64,000 nucleotides of DNA from Bacillota bacterium (GCA_023439125.1 JAEXOU010000009.1:1-64000), one strand, 5' to 3'. Positions 52,792-62,020 are shown, counted from the stretch's first letter. Notes: generated by a model from the sequence alone, not told the origin. Program-made: numbers and translations.

Positions 52792-54129
52792 ATGTTGCAA
52801 AGTAATATTAAGGATATGACAACCTCAAATCCAGTAAAGTTGATTCTGAGTTTTTCTTTTCCAGTCCTGATAGGAAATTTAGTTCAGCAGCTTTATAACA
52901 TGGCCGATACGATTATTGTTGGTCAGTGTCTAGGGTCAGATGCACTCGCAGCGGTAGGTACAACAGGACCGTTGTGTTTTTTGATCCTTGGATTTGTATT
53001 TGGAATTACCAGTGGAATTGCGGTTATTGCAGCACAACGATTTGGAGCAAAGGATGAAGAAGGACTTAAAAAATCAGTAGCGATGTCAATCATGCTATGT
53101 GTAGGGTTAACGTTAATCATAACGTTATTATCAGTTTTTTTGGCAAAACCCTTATTACATATGATAAATACCCCAGAAGAGATTTTTCAAGACGCGTATG
53201 ATTATATTGTTGTTATATTTATTGGAATCTTTTCTTGTGTACTCTATAATATGATTGCTTGTCTTCTGCGAGCGCTTGGTGATAGTAAAACACCACTTTA
53301 TTTTTTATTAATATCTTCACTTCTTAACATTGGACTTGATTATTTATGTATTGTCACTTTTGGTTGGGGAGTGGCGGGAGCAGCCTGGGCAACTGTATTT
53401 TCACAATTTTTATCAGGGATTTTGTGCCTAATCTATGTAAAAGTGAAATATCCAATTTTACACGTAAGGAAATCAGATTTTTCTTGGAATACAAGATTTG
53501 CATGGAAGCACTTAGCGATAGGATTACCAATGGCATTCCAGTTTTCCATTACTGCAATCGGTTGCATAATTTTGCAAGGTGCCTTAAATTTGTTTGGTAA
53601 AGATACAATCGCAGCCTATACAGCTGCAAACAAGGTAGAACAGTTAGTAACAGTGCCAGCCGGTTCTTTTGGGGTTACTATGGCTAATTATGCTGGACAA
53701 AATCTGGGCGCTAATCGAATTGATCGAATTAAAGAGGGAGTTAGAAAAAGCAGCATTATAACAGTTGCATTTTCAGTTGGCGCAGCTGTTTGTGTTTATC
53801 TCTTATCAAGACCATTACTAGCACTTTTTAATATTAAATATGGCAGTGCTATCATGGATGAAGCATTGTACTACTTAAAATTAACAGCTGTATTTTACCC
53901 AGCGCTATTTTTGATTTTTATATACCGTAATGTATTACAAGGAATTGGACGAAGCTTTATGCCATTAATGGCTGGCTTCTTTGAATTATTTGCACGTGCT
54001 GTTACATCTGCGATACTTCCTATAGCAATTGGATATGCTGGAGTCTGTCTTGCTGGACCAATTGCATGGTTATCTGCAGCGATACCTCTTGCAATTTCTT
54101 ATGTTATCATTATTCGCAAAGTGAAATAA
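52792..54129 (+). CDS. MATE-family efflux transporter
   Basis: A 445-residue membrane protein of the MATE (NorM/DinF-like) family with 12 predicted helices. Typical motifs are PVLIGNLVQQLYNMADTIIVG at the start and GAAWATVFSQ mid-way. It should expel drugs or metabolites using an ion gradient. The start at 52792 follows GGAGG; an in-frame TTG at 52780 overlaps that site. Confidence 0.93.
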   Translation: MLQSNIKDMTTSNPVKLILSFSFPVLIGNLVQQLYNMADTIIVGQCLGSDALAAVGTTGPLCFLILGFVFGITSGIAVIAAQRFGAKDEEGLKKSVAMSIMLCVGLTLIITLLSVFLAKPLLHMINTPEEIFQDAYDYIVVIFIGIFSCVLYNMIACLLRALGDSKTPLYFLLISSLLNIGLDYLCIVTFGWGVAGAAWATVFSQFLSGILCLIYVKVKYPILHVRKSDFSWNTRFAWKHLAIGLPMAFQFSITAIGCIILQGALNLFGKDTIAAYTAANKVEQLVTVPAGSFGVTMANYAGQNLGANRIDRIKEGVRKSSIITVAFSVGAAVCVYLLSRPLLALFNIKYGSAIMDEALYYLKLTAVFYPALFLIFIYRNVLQGIGRSFMPLMAGFFELFARAVTSAILPIAIGYAGVCLAGPIAWLSAAIPLAISYVIIIRKVK

Positions 54130-54142
54130 AAAGATAAAGAAG

Positions 54143-54176
54143 ATACTATTGAAAAAAAGTTTCAATAGTATTTTTT
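54143..54176 (+). terminator. MATE gene terminator
   Basis: ATACTATTGAAA pairs perfectly with TTTCAATAGTAT, followed by TTTTT. Confidence 0.85.
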
Positions 54177-54276
54177 ATAAATTGTAAGTATATGCATATT
54201 TTGGTATAATAGTATAAATACGGATATATATTAAAATATATATGTGACGATTAAATACAAAGGGGAAAATTACAAG

Positions 54277-56670
54277 ATGCGGATAAAAGGAGTAATAAGT
54301 AATATAAAAAAATGTTGTTTTATGTCATGTTACATTCACCATTATTATCGTCGTTCTTTACATAATAATGATATTTTTATTGAATCAAAAAATAGTGCGG
54401 ATTTAGGCGCTAATATGATTTATCTGTTAAAGGAATTGCAAAAAAGTGAATATTCTGGATATCGATTATTTTTATCAGTACTTGATGAGAAACGGGAGTA
54501 TATTTCAAAGTTAATTACATCCTGTAATTTATCAAAGGTAAGATTAGTTAAAGCAAATTCAAGGCAGTACTATAAGTGTCTGGCGACTGCGAAGTATTTA
54601 TTTACAGATACTACGTTCTCTCATGCTTTTATTAAAAAGAATGGACAAATTATTACGAATACATGGCATGGAACTCCACTTAAGTGTATGGGGCGTGAGG
54701 TACATGATCGTGCTTATGCGATAGGAAATGTACAACGTACCTTACTTTATTCTGATTATCTAGTATTTCCGAATGATTATATGAAAGAGAAAATGGTAGA
54801 TTCCTATATGTTACAGGGGATTTATCAAGGGACTATTCTATGCGAAGGATATCCAAGAAATTCAATATTTTATATTAAAGAATCGGGAAAACATATTCGC
54901 AAAGAACAGAACCTTGAGAAGAAACAAGTCATTATGTACATGCCTACATGGAGAGGGACTTTAACAAAAAAAAATTCAGAGCAATTACTTGCTATGATAG
55001 AGTCTTACCTTAAGCCATTGGATGAGAAGCTTACAGACAATCAAGTATTCTATGTAAAACTGCATCCGTTTGTAAAGAATAAAATTGATTTTTCTAAATA
55101 TCATCATATTAAATCATTTCCAGACCAATACGAATGTTATGAATTTTTAAGTATGTGTGATTGTCTGGTTACTGATTATTCCAGTGTTTTTTTTGATTTT
55201 GCCAATACAAGAAAGAAGATTATTCTCTTTGCTTACGATGAGGAAGAGTATATAAAAGAGCGTGGTTTATACGTAGAACTAGAAAGTCTTCCTTTCCCGA
55301 TTGTAAAAACGGTGGATGATCTTGTTTGTGAGCTTAACTCTGAAAAGGGATATGATGATGAAGCATTTATGAAAGAATATTGTACTTATGATGGATTAGA
55401 TGCAGCAAAACGAATTTGTCAGCAAATTATCTTAGGACTTTCGGTTTGTAAAACAGAAACTTTATCAGTAAATGAAAAACAAAACGTATTACTTTATGGT
55501 TCTTCTCTTGCTAAAAATGGGTTAACGACATCTATGCTAAACCTTTTTAATATCATTGATTTAAGTAAAAGGAATTATTATGTTAGCTTTTCGCAATCAG
55601 CTTTAAAAAAGGACCCTTTAAGAGTGAGTATGATTCCAAGAGAAGTTGGTATTCTGCCTATTGCAAGCGATATCAATCCAACGATCATGGAAAAGTTTTC
55701 TCATTTCTTATATTTTAAAAAAAATAAAGAGAGTAAATGGATTGAAAAGTATTTAAAACGATTGTATGAAAGAGAATGGCAAAAAGATTTTGGAGGAGCC
55801 AAAATTGATTACGCAATCGAATATACAGGCTATGGACAAGATACGATTAAGCTATTTCAATATTTTCATGGTCCTCGTTTTATTTACGTACATAACGATA
55901 TGGTGAAGGAATTGCAAACAAAAAATAATCAGCATTCCTTAACCTTACAATCAGCTTATAAAAACTATGATTATGTTGCAGTTGTTACAAAAGATATCAT
56001 TCCTCCGACGGTTTCAATCAGTCAACGAGAGGATAATATCCGAGTGACAAATAATTGTCATGCTCATAAGTTGGTACAAGAAAAAGCATGTAAAGAAATC
56101 GTGTTTGATGAGGAAACAGTAAGTAATGTAACTTTGCAACAAGTTTTAGAGTATATCAATAGTGATCGTAAAATTTTAATGACGATTGGTAGATTCTCTT
56201 CTGAGAAAAATCATATGATGCTGATCAAAGCATATGAAAAGCTATCAACTGAATATCCAAATACATGTTTAATCATAATTGGTGGATATGGTGAATTAGC
56301 AAATGAAACAATGAATTATGCAAATTCTTCAAAGGCAGACATTATTGTAATCAAAGCACTAAAAAATCCGATGCCGATTTTAAAACGTGCTGATTTCTTT
56401 ATCTTATCCTCAACCTATGAAGGATTAGGCCTGACCTTATTAGAGGCAGATACCTTAGGTATTCCTACAATGTCGACGGATATTCCTGGACCACGTGGGT
56501 TTGTAAGTGAGCATGGTGGTGTCTTGGTAGAGGTTAGTGAAAAGGGTCTGTTAACTGGTATGAGAGATTTTATGGATGGAAAAATTAAACCAATGAATGT
56601 AGATTATGAAGCATACAATAAAGAGGCAGAAAAACAGTTTGAAAGCTTGTTTGATGTACATAAGAGCTAA
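54277..56670 (+). CDS. Fusion: CDP-glycerol glycerophosphotransferase plus GT4 glycosyltransferase
   Basis: A 797-residue protein. Residues about 35-385 are a TagF/TagB-like CDP-glycerol:glycerophosphotransferase (NTWHGTPLKCMG; CEGYPRNSIFY; CLVTDYSSVFFDF). Residues about 405-790 are a family-4 glycosyltransferase (GRFSSEKNHMMLIKAYEKL; LSSTYEGLGLTLLEADTLGIPT). It should build a glycerol-phosphate-containing, glycosylated wall polymer at the inner membrane face. The start at 54277 follows AAAGGGG. It is a single gene. Confidence 0.87.
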   Translation: MRIKGVISNIKKCCFMSCYIHHYYRRSLHNNDIFIESKNSADLGANMIYLLKELQKSEYSGYRLFLSVLDEKREYISKLITSCNLSKVRLVKANSRQYYKCLATAKYLFTDTTFSHAFIKKNGQIITNTWHGTPLKCMGREVHDRAYAIGNVQRTLLYSDYLVFPNDYMKEKMVDSYMLQGIYQGTILCEGYPRNSIFYIKESGKHIRKEQNLEKKQVIMYMPTWRGTLTKKNSEQLLAMIESYLKPLDEKLTDNQVFYVKLHPFVKNKIDFSKYHHIKSFPDQYECYEFLSMCDCLVTDYSSVFFDFANTRKKIILFAYDEEEYIKERGLYVELESLPFPIVKTVDDLVCELNSEKGYDDEAFMKEYCTYDGLDAAKRICQQIILGLSVCKTETLSVNEKQNVLLYGSSLAKNGLTTSMLNLFNIIDLSKRNYYVSFSQSALKKDPLRVSMIPREVGILPIASDINPTIMEKFSHFLYFKKNKESKWIEKYLKRLYEREWQKDFGGAKIDYAIEYTGYGQDTIKLFQYFHGPRFIYVHNDMVKELQTKNNQHSLTLQSAYKNYDYVAVVTKDIIPPTVSISQREDNIRVTNNCHAHKLVQEKACKEIVFDEETVSNVTLQQVLEYINSDRKILMTIGRFSSEKNHMMLIKAYEKLSTEYPNTCLIIIGGYGELANETMNYANSSKADIIVIKALKNPMPILKRADFFILSSTYEGLGLTLLEADTLGIPTMSTDIPGPRGFVSEHGGVLVEVSEKGLLTGMRDFMDGKIKPMNVDYEAYNKEAEKQFESLFDVHKS

Positions 56671-56714
56671 AGTTATTACATCATGAATGTTTATTAAAAA
56701 TTTAATTCTATCCC

Positions 56715-56764
56715 TTGACAATGATATTTACCGTTGTATAATGAATATGTGCATATGCACATAT
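56715..56764 (+). promoter_or_regulatory. Promoter and 20-bp palindromic operator of the DUF134-mrp operon
   Basis: TTGACA (56715-56720), a 16-base spacer and TATAAT (56737-56742). ATATGTGCATATGCACATAT (56745-56764) is a perfect palindrome placed directly over the transcription start, so it should be a repressor site. The DUF134 helix-turn-helix protein encoded next is the obvious candidate. Confidence 0.75.
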
Positions 56765-56857
56765 AATTTCAGAGCCAGAGAACTCATGAAGTTTATTTTA
56801 TCTGGTTACTAATTCAAGACAAGTGATAAAAATACTTGTCTAGAAATCAGGTGTTTT

Positions 56858-57223
56858 ATGCCAAGAAATTCGAAATGTAGACGAGTGTGTGCTGAATTTG
56901 AAAATACTAAATTTGCTCCACTTGAAACTGCCTCCATGGATTATTTGATAATGAATGTGGAAGAATTAGAAGCACTAAGGCTATGCGATTTAGAAGGCTT
57001 AGAGCAAGAGGATGCCGCAAAACGGATGGAAATATCCAGAGGTACCTTACAGCGTATTCTTTATGCTGCGAGACAAAAGAGTGCCAAAGCTCTCTGTGAA
57101 GGTATGGGAGTTTTGATTCAAGGCGGAAATTATGAGATTGCTACTACTCCATGTGAGCATAGCAAATTATGTAAACGGTGCCGCCTTACTAATATGTCAA
57201 AGGAGAATGACGAGAATGAGTGA
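56858..57223 (+). CDS. DUF134 (UPF0251) DNA-binding protein
   Basis: A 121-residue protein with the DUF134 start MPRNSKCRRVCAEF and a sigma-70-region-4-like helix-turn-helix (LEALRLCDLEGLEQEDAAKR; MEISRGTLQRILYAARQK). C-terminal cysteines (CEHSKLCKRCRL) may bind a metal. It overlaps the Mrp gene by 8 bases. The palindrome at its promoter suggests autoregulation. Confidence 0.88.
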   Translation: MPRNSKCRRVCAEFENTKFAPLETASMDYLIMNVEELEALRLCDLEGLEQEDAAKRMEISRGTLQRILYAARQKSAKALCEGMGVLIQGGNYEIATTPCEHSKLCKRCRLTNMSKENDENE

Positions 57224-58511
57224 AGAAGTTTACGAACAACAAAGTAGCTGTAGTAGTGATTGTAGCAGCTGTGGTTCCAATTGCAGTTCAAGAAAACCAT
57301 CGAAGGAAGATTTTCTTGCTCCAATGAACCAATATAGTAAAGTTAAAAGAGTAATTGGTATAGTAAGTGGTAAAGGTGGTGTAGGTAAATCATTTGTTAC
57401 TTCTTATCTTTCCGTACTTATGAACCGTAAAGGATATAAAACAGCAGTACTTGATGCCGATATTACAGGACCATCAATACCAAAAGCATTTGGCATTAAG
57501 AAAAAAGCGGAAGCGAATGAGCTTGGTATTTTACCAGTGATGACAAACAATGGAACAGAAGTAATGTCAGTAAATTTATTATTAGACAATGATGAAACAC
57601 CAGTTGTATGGAGAGGACCTGTAATTGCAGGTACGGTTAAGCAGTTTTGGTCAGATGTTGTCTGGGGCGAAGTAGATTACATGTTTGTAGATATGCCACC
57701 AGGAACAGGCGATGTTCCATTGACTGTATTTCAATCATTACCAGTGGATGGTATTGTGATTGTAACAAGTCCACAGGAATTAGTTTCTATGATTGTCGCT
57801 AAAGCTGTTAACATGGCGAAAGCGATGGATGTTCCAGTGTTAGGATTAGTAGAAAACTATAGCTATGTAGAATGTCCAGGCTGTAAAGAGAAAATCAATG
57901 TATTTGGTAAAAGTCACATTGAAGAAGCTAGCAAGAAATTTGATATCCCTGTCTTAGCACAGCTTCCATTGAATCCATATATTGCTCAATCCATTGATTC
58001 AGGTTTAGTAGAAGATATTCAGGGAGACTGGTTAGATCAAGCCGCTTCTCTATTAGAAGAAAAATTACCAATTGAGAAGAAACATACAAGTAAGAAGAAA
58101 ATAGCTGTTACAACAGATGAAAACCATAATGTATTCCAACACTTTGGACATTGTGAGAACTTTACAATCTTTGAAGTAGAGAACAATACATTAGTGGCTA
58201 AGAGTACGTTAAAGAATGCCGGAAGAGGACATGCGCAAACAGTACAATTATTAAAAGATGTGAACGTTAATGTATTGATTTGTGGTGGCATTGGTAGTGC
58301 AGCAATGAGTGCACTTATGGAAGATGATATTTTAGTTATTCCAGGAATGCAGGGTGACATCGAAGTAGCAGTTGCATCTTATCTTGATGGTTCTGCTCAG
58401 ACTTCTTATGAGGCTAATTGCGATCACCACGACCATGAACATGAAGATCATGATCATGATCATAGTAATTGCGGTGATGGATGTTCTTGTGGTTGCGGAT
58501 GTCATCACTAA
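57216..58511 (+). CDS. Mrp/NBP35-type iron-sulfur carrier ATPase fused to a NifX-like domain, His-rich tail
   Basis: A 431-residue protein. A Cys/Ser-rich N-terminus (SCSSDCSSCGSNCSS) precedes a Mrp P-loop ATPase (GIVSGKGGVGKS; FVDMPPGTGDVPL; CPGC pair). After about residue 290 comes a NifX/NifB-type dinitrogenase-cofactor domain (IAVTTDENHNVFQHFGHC). The end is His/Asp/Cys-rich (HDHEHEDHDHDH and CGDGCSCGCGCHH). It should carry Fe-S clusters or metal. The start at 57216 follows AAAGGAG and overlaps the DUF134 stop. Confidence 0.9.
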   Translation: MSEEVYEQQSSCSSDCSSCGSNCSSRKPSKEDFLAPMNQYSKVKRVIGIVSGKGGVGKSFVTSYLSVLMNRKGYKTAVLDADITGPSIPKAFGIKKKAEANELGILPVMTNNGTEVMSVNLLLDNDETPVVWRGPVIAGTVKQFWSDVVWGEVDYMFVDMPPGTGDVPLTVFQSLPVDGIVIVTSPQELVSMIVAKAVNMAKAMDVPVLGLVENYSYVECPGCKEKINVFGKSHIEEASKKFDIPVLAQLPLNPYIAQSIDSGLVEDIQGDWLDQAASLLEEKLPIEKKHTSKKKIAVTTDENHNVFQHFGHCENFTIFEVENNTLVAKSTLKNAGRGHAQTVQLLKDVNVNVLICGGIGSAAMSALMEDDILVIPGMQGDIEVAVASYLDGSAQTSYEANCDHHDHEHEDHDHDHSNCGDGCSCGCGCHH

Positions 58512-58538
58512 GCAACAAATTATACCAATAGAAAAATA

Positions 58539-58567
58539 TTGACATTTTATATGTTAAGTAGTAGTAT
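58539..58567 (+). promoter_or_regulatory. Promoter of the M-box/mgtE transcript
   Basis: TTGACA (58539-58544), a 17-base spacer and TAGTAT (58562-58567). A start around 58574 fits the M-box beginning near 58585. Confidence 0.6.
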
Positions 58568-58584
58568 AACTTTTGGACAATTTA

Positions 58585-58757
58585 ACATTTCGGTAGGTGA
58601 GGCTACCGTAGGGATATGGATTGCTACCGCGAAATAATGGAGACACTATTAGTTGGTTAGCAGGGGATGTCGTATTAAGGCATAACCTAACGCAATTGCA
58701 AGACAACATAAGTTGTCACGCCCTACGATGCTAAAGCTTGAACGGTGGAATTTATAG
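58585..58757 (+). ncRNA. M-box magnesium riboswitch (ykoK leader)
   Basis: The conserved blocks are in order: CGGTAGGTGAGGCTACCG with GGATATGG, a long variable hairpin around GCAATTGCAAGACAACATA, and CCTACGATGCTAAAGCTTGAACGG. It sits upstream of mgtE, its usual target, and is followed by a terminator. High Mg2+ should favour the terminator. Gap 58512-59142 holds promoter, M-box, terminator, family C repeat and a leader ORF. Confidence 0.9.
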
Positions 58758-58768
58758 AATGAATTTAG

Positions 58769-58813
58769 ATCCTTGTTCTTATCCGAAGTACGCGAAAAGA
58801 ACAGGGATTTTTT
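58769..58813 (+). terminator. M-box expression-platform terminator
   Basis: ATCCTTGTTCTT pairs with AAGAACAGGGAT (one G-T) and is followed by six T residues. Confidence 0.85.
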
Positions 58814-58945
58814 ATATATTAGGAAATTTCTCTGAATTTCCTAATATATAAAAAATGCTCCGCAGGATGCACACAAGCGCGATAGGAAGATGTCGCTTAC
58901 GCGACCGCGCTTGGCGCGAGTGTTTTGCAAGCAAAACACTTTTTT
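58811..58945. repeat. Repeat family C, copy 2
   Basis: The hairpin TTTATATATTAGGAAATT / AATTTCCTAATATATAAA is followed by ATGCTCCGCAGGATGCACAC, AAGCGCG / CGCGCTT and GTGTTTTGCAAGCAAAACAC. Relative to copy 1 the outer arm differs but stays paired. It begins in the T-tract of the riboswitch terminator. Confidence 0.8.
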
Positions 58946-59009
58946 ATGTTAAAAGTAACAAAAAAGCGTCCAAAAGAAAGGACGTTAGTCAAGAAAGGTG
59001 GTGAGGAGA

Positions 59010-59087
59010 ATGGAAGAAGGCAGTAGTAGCGGCATAAAACCGAAAGAGCGTAACGCTAAGGAGAATGCTTTCTCTCATTCTTCTTAG
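59010..59087 (+). CDS. Possible 25-residue leader peptide before mgtE
   Basis: ATG at 59010 with AGGTGG 8-13 bases upstream opens a 25-codon frame that begins MEEGSSSG, contains one Pro and ends SHSS before TAG at 59085. It overlaps a hairpin: GGCATAAAAC (59031-59040) pairs with GTTTTATGCC (59113-59122), and GCTAAG (59055-59060) with CTTAGC (59083-59088). mgtE starts 55 bases later. Translation is not shown; the case rests on position and structure. Confidence 0.4.
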   Translation: MEEGSSSGIKPKERNAKENAFSHSS

Positions 59088-59142
59088 CGGCCGCCTTTAT
59101 GTCGTTTTATGCCCATTATTGTAGAAGAAGGAGGGCTAGACG

Positions 59143-60474
59143 ATGAGTGAACAAGTAATACAGTTATTTGAAAGTAAGAAATATAACGAATTAAAAAAAT
59201 TATTAGAAACAATGAATAGTGCCGATATTGCTCAGGTACTTGCAGAGGTGGACGACGAAGAGATGATAGTCATCTATCGTTTGCTAAGGAAAGAAGCAGC
59301 AGTTGAGGCATTTGCATTTATGGAATCCGAACAGCAGGAACACTTAATTCATGCAATGACGGATAAAGAGTTACAAGAAGTAACACGTTTACTTAATTTA
59401 GATGATGCAGTCGATTTGATTGAGGAAATGCCTGCACATATTGTAAAGAGAATATTACGTCAAACAGACCCCACTCAAAGAAAATTAATCAATGAATTTT
59501 TAGCCTATCCAAATGATAGTGCGGGAAGTGTTATGACGATTGAATTTGTTGATTTAAAGGCTACGTTAACTGTAGAGCAAGCATTTAATCGAATTCGCAA
59601 AGTGGGGGTTAATAAAGAAACAATTTATACTTGCTATGTGTTAGATGACAGTAGACATCTTCAAGGAATTGTAACAGTTAAGGATTTGCTTTTATCAGAT
59701 ATGCAAACAAAAGTTAGTGATATTATGGAAACAAATCTAATTACAGTTAATACATTAGAAGACCAAGAAGAAGTTGTTAAGAAGTTTAATAAATATGATT
59801 TGTTAGCACTTCCTGTCGTAGATCAAGAAAACCGTTTGGTAGGTATCATTACCATTGATGATGCAGTTGATGTAATGCAAGATGAGAACACAGAAGACTT
59901 TGAAAAAATGGCAGCTATGACTCCATCAGAAGATACTTATTTTAGAACTTCTGTTTTTGCACATGCACGTAATCGAATCGTATGGTTACTTGTACTTATG
60001 CTTTCTGCAACAGTTACAGGCATGCTGATAACGAAATATGAGAATGCATTCGCGGCAATTCCATTGTTAGTTGCGTTTATTCCTATGCTGATGAATACTG
60101 GTGGAAATTGTGGCTCTCAAAGCTCTACTTTAATTATTCGTGGTATGGCCCTTGATGAAATTCATCTAAGAGACTTTTTACGTGTTTTATGGAAGGAATT
60201 TCGAGTATCCTTAATTGTAGGTATAACGCTAGCCACTGTAAATGCTGTTCGTATTGTACTTCAATATGATGACATAATGATGGCACTAGTAATTGGTTTA
60301 ACTTTAGTAGCAACCGTATGTTTATCCAAGATGTTAGGATGTATACTTCCAATGCTTGCAAAACGTCTTAAATTGGACCCTACGTTAATGGCGGCACCAT
60401 TGATTACAACAATCGTAGATACGTGTTCTCTTGTTATCTATTTTGCAATTGCAGTTCGTATTATGCGTCTATGA
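59143..60474 (+). CDS. mgtE: Magnesium transporter MgtE
   Basis: A 443-residue MgtE: N-terminal superhelical domain at about 1-125, two CBS domains at about 135-250 that sense Mg2+, a connecting helix, and five membrane helices from about 280. The pore motif PMLMNTGGNCGSQSS is intact. It imports Mg2+ down its gradient. AGAAGGAGG precedes the ATG. Control is predicted through the upstream M-box. Confidence 0.96.
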   Translation: MSEQVIQLFESKKYNELKKLLETMNSADIAQVLAEVDDEEMIVIYRLLRKEAAVEAFAFMESEQQEHLIHAMTDKELQEVTRLLNLDDAVDLIEEMPAHIVKRILRQTDPTQRKLINEFLAYPNDSAGSVMTIEFVDLKATLTVEQAFNRIRKVGVNKETIYTCYVLDDSRHLQGIVTVKDLLLSDMQTKVSDIMETNLITVNTLEDQEEVVKKFNKYDLLALPVVDQENRLVGIITIDDAVDVMQDENTEDFEKMAAMTPSEDTYFRTSVFAHARNRIVWLLVLMLSATVTGMLITKYENAFAAIPLLVAFIPMLMNTGGNCGSQSSTLIIRGMALDEIHLRDFLRVLWKEFRVSLIVGITLATVNAVRIVLQYDDIMMALVIGLTLVATVCLSKMLGCILPMLAKRLKLDPTLMAAPLITTIVDTCSLVIYFAIAVRIMRL

Positions 60475-60485
60475 CTACATGAATA

Positions 60486-60537
60486 AAGGAGCTATGTATG
60501 AGCTGATTTTTGGAATCAGCTCATGCAATAGCTCCTT
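60486..60537. terminator. Bidirectional terminator between mgtE and the CNNM gene
   Basis: AAAGGAGCTAT and ATAGCTCCTT frame a second perfect pair ATGAGCTGATT / AATCAGCTCAT. Confidence 0.75.
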
Positions 60538-60566
60538 ATCTATATTATGAAGTTATATTTCAGTCT

Positions 60567-61826
60567 CTAATCTTCAGGATCAATTAAGATATGAACTTTA
60601 TCAATTCGATTCTTATCTACACTAGATACAGTAAATGTAACATTATTCTCCTTTATCCGCTCACCTTCTTCTGGTAAGTGATCGAGAAGATGGATAATAT
60701 GTCCAGCAATTGAATCATAGTCATCTGATTTAAGAGAAAGATTTAAGAATTCATTAATTTCCTCTAATTTTGCTGCTCCATCTGCCATGTATTCATTATC
60801 ATTTATCTGGATGATAATATCTTCTTCATCTTCGTCATATTCGTCTCGTATTTCTCCAACAATTTCTTCTAATAAATCTTCAATTGTGATAAGACCTGCT
60901 GTAGCACCATATTCATCAAGAACAATTGCCATGGAAATCGATTCTTTTCTCATCTCATGTAATAACTCGCTTGTTTTTTTGAATTCATAAGTATAATATG
61001 GTTCGCGCATATAGTCTTTTATGTGGAATTTACTTGGATCATCACGGAAAAAGAACACATCTTTCAGATTAATAATACCTACAATATCAATTTTCTCTTC
61101 CGAATATACTGGAATTCTGGAATACTTCTCTTCACGAAATACTTCAAGTAATTCGTTATAGGTCATATCTAGTGTTGCATAAGCCATATCGATTCTAGGA
61201 ACCATGATATCTTTAGCAAGAGAATCTCCAAAATCAACCACATTAGTAATCATTTTTCGTTCTTCACTTTCAATTACACCTTCTTCATGACTGACATCTA
61301 CGATTGTTCGTAATTCATTCTCAGTCATTGTGGCATACTTCTTCTTTGGATCCACACGAAGTATCATAAGCAATAATAACGATAATTTGTTTATTATGAA
61401 GATAACAGGTGTTAAAATCTGTGTTAACAAATTGATCATTGGCGCATAAAGAAGTGCGAGCTTCTCAGCATATATAGTTGCTAATGTTTTTGGTGTAATT
61501 TCACCAAAGATAAGAATCAACAGCGTCAAGATACCAGTAGCGATACCAGCATACGTATTGCCTAATTGTTCTATAGCGAGTGAAGTTGCGATAGAAGAAG
61601 CGGATAAGTTTACAATGTTATTACCAATTAAAATAGCGCTTAACATCTTTCCTGGATCTTCAATTAATTTGCTAACTGTCTTCGCGCGCTTGACACCTTC
61701 ATCTACCATAGAACGTATACGTAGCTTATTGACGGTAGTTAAAGCTGTTTCTGCTGATGAGAAAAATGAAGATAATGCTAATAAAATTAAAATCACGATT
61801 AGCTTCGTGGCGACACTGGGGTCCAA
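60567..61826 (-). CDS. CNNM/HlyC-CorC family membrane protein
   Basis: A 419-residue protein: an N-terminal DUF21 membrane domain of four helices (FFSSAETALTTVNKLRI; GEITPKTLATIYAEKLALLY), a CBS pair at about 205-330 and a C-terminal CorC/HlyC domain (YDSIAGHIIHLLDHLPEEG). Related proteins export Mg2+ or Co2+; placed convergent to mgtE, Mg2+ handling is plausible. The start codon is TTG, 8 bases after AAGGAG. Confidence 0.92.
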   Translation of the reverse strand: MDPSVATKLIVILILLALSSFFSSAETALTTVNKLRIRSMVDEGVKRAKTVSKLIEDPGKMLSAILIGNNIVNLSASSIATSLAIEQLGNTYAGIATGILTLLILIFGEITPKTLATIYAEKLALLYAPMINLLTQILTPVIFIINKLSLLLLMILRVDPKKKYATMTENELRTIVDVSHEEGVIESEERKMITNVVDFGDSLAKDIMVPRIDMAYATLDMTYNELLEVFREEKYSRIPVYSEEKIDIVGIINLKDVFFFRDDPSKFHIKDYMREPYYTYEFKKTSELLHEMRKESISMAIVLDEYGATAGLITIEDLLEEIVGEIRDEYDEDEEDIIIQINDNEYMADGAAKLEEINEFLNLSLKSDDYDSIAGHIIHLLDHLPEEGERIKENNVTFTVSSVDKNRIDKVHILIDPED

Positions 61827-61963
61827 TTAATCATCTCCTTAAAATAATTTTTTATTTGCGCTTTTGTCATATGATTCATAGTATATGCAAAGCGTATACG
61901 CAATAATTATACTAGCTATTCAATATCGTGTCAATGTTTACTGAGCATATAAGCCGAGTCAAG

Positions 61964-62019
61964 TGAAAATGGTTATCACTGGATTTTATGTGGAAAATTC
62001 AGATATACTATGATATACT
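61964..62019 (+). promoter_or_regulatory. Fur-like box and promoter of the esterase-suf operon
   Basis: TGAAAATGGTTATCA (61964-61978) matches the 7-1-7 Fur pattern TGATAATNATTATCA at most positions. TGGAAA (61991-61996), 17 bases and TATACT (62014-62019) with an upstream TG form a candidate promoter. The 379-base gap also holds the 40-bp tandem repeats. Confidence 0.4.
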
Positions 62020-62020
62020 G

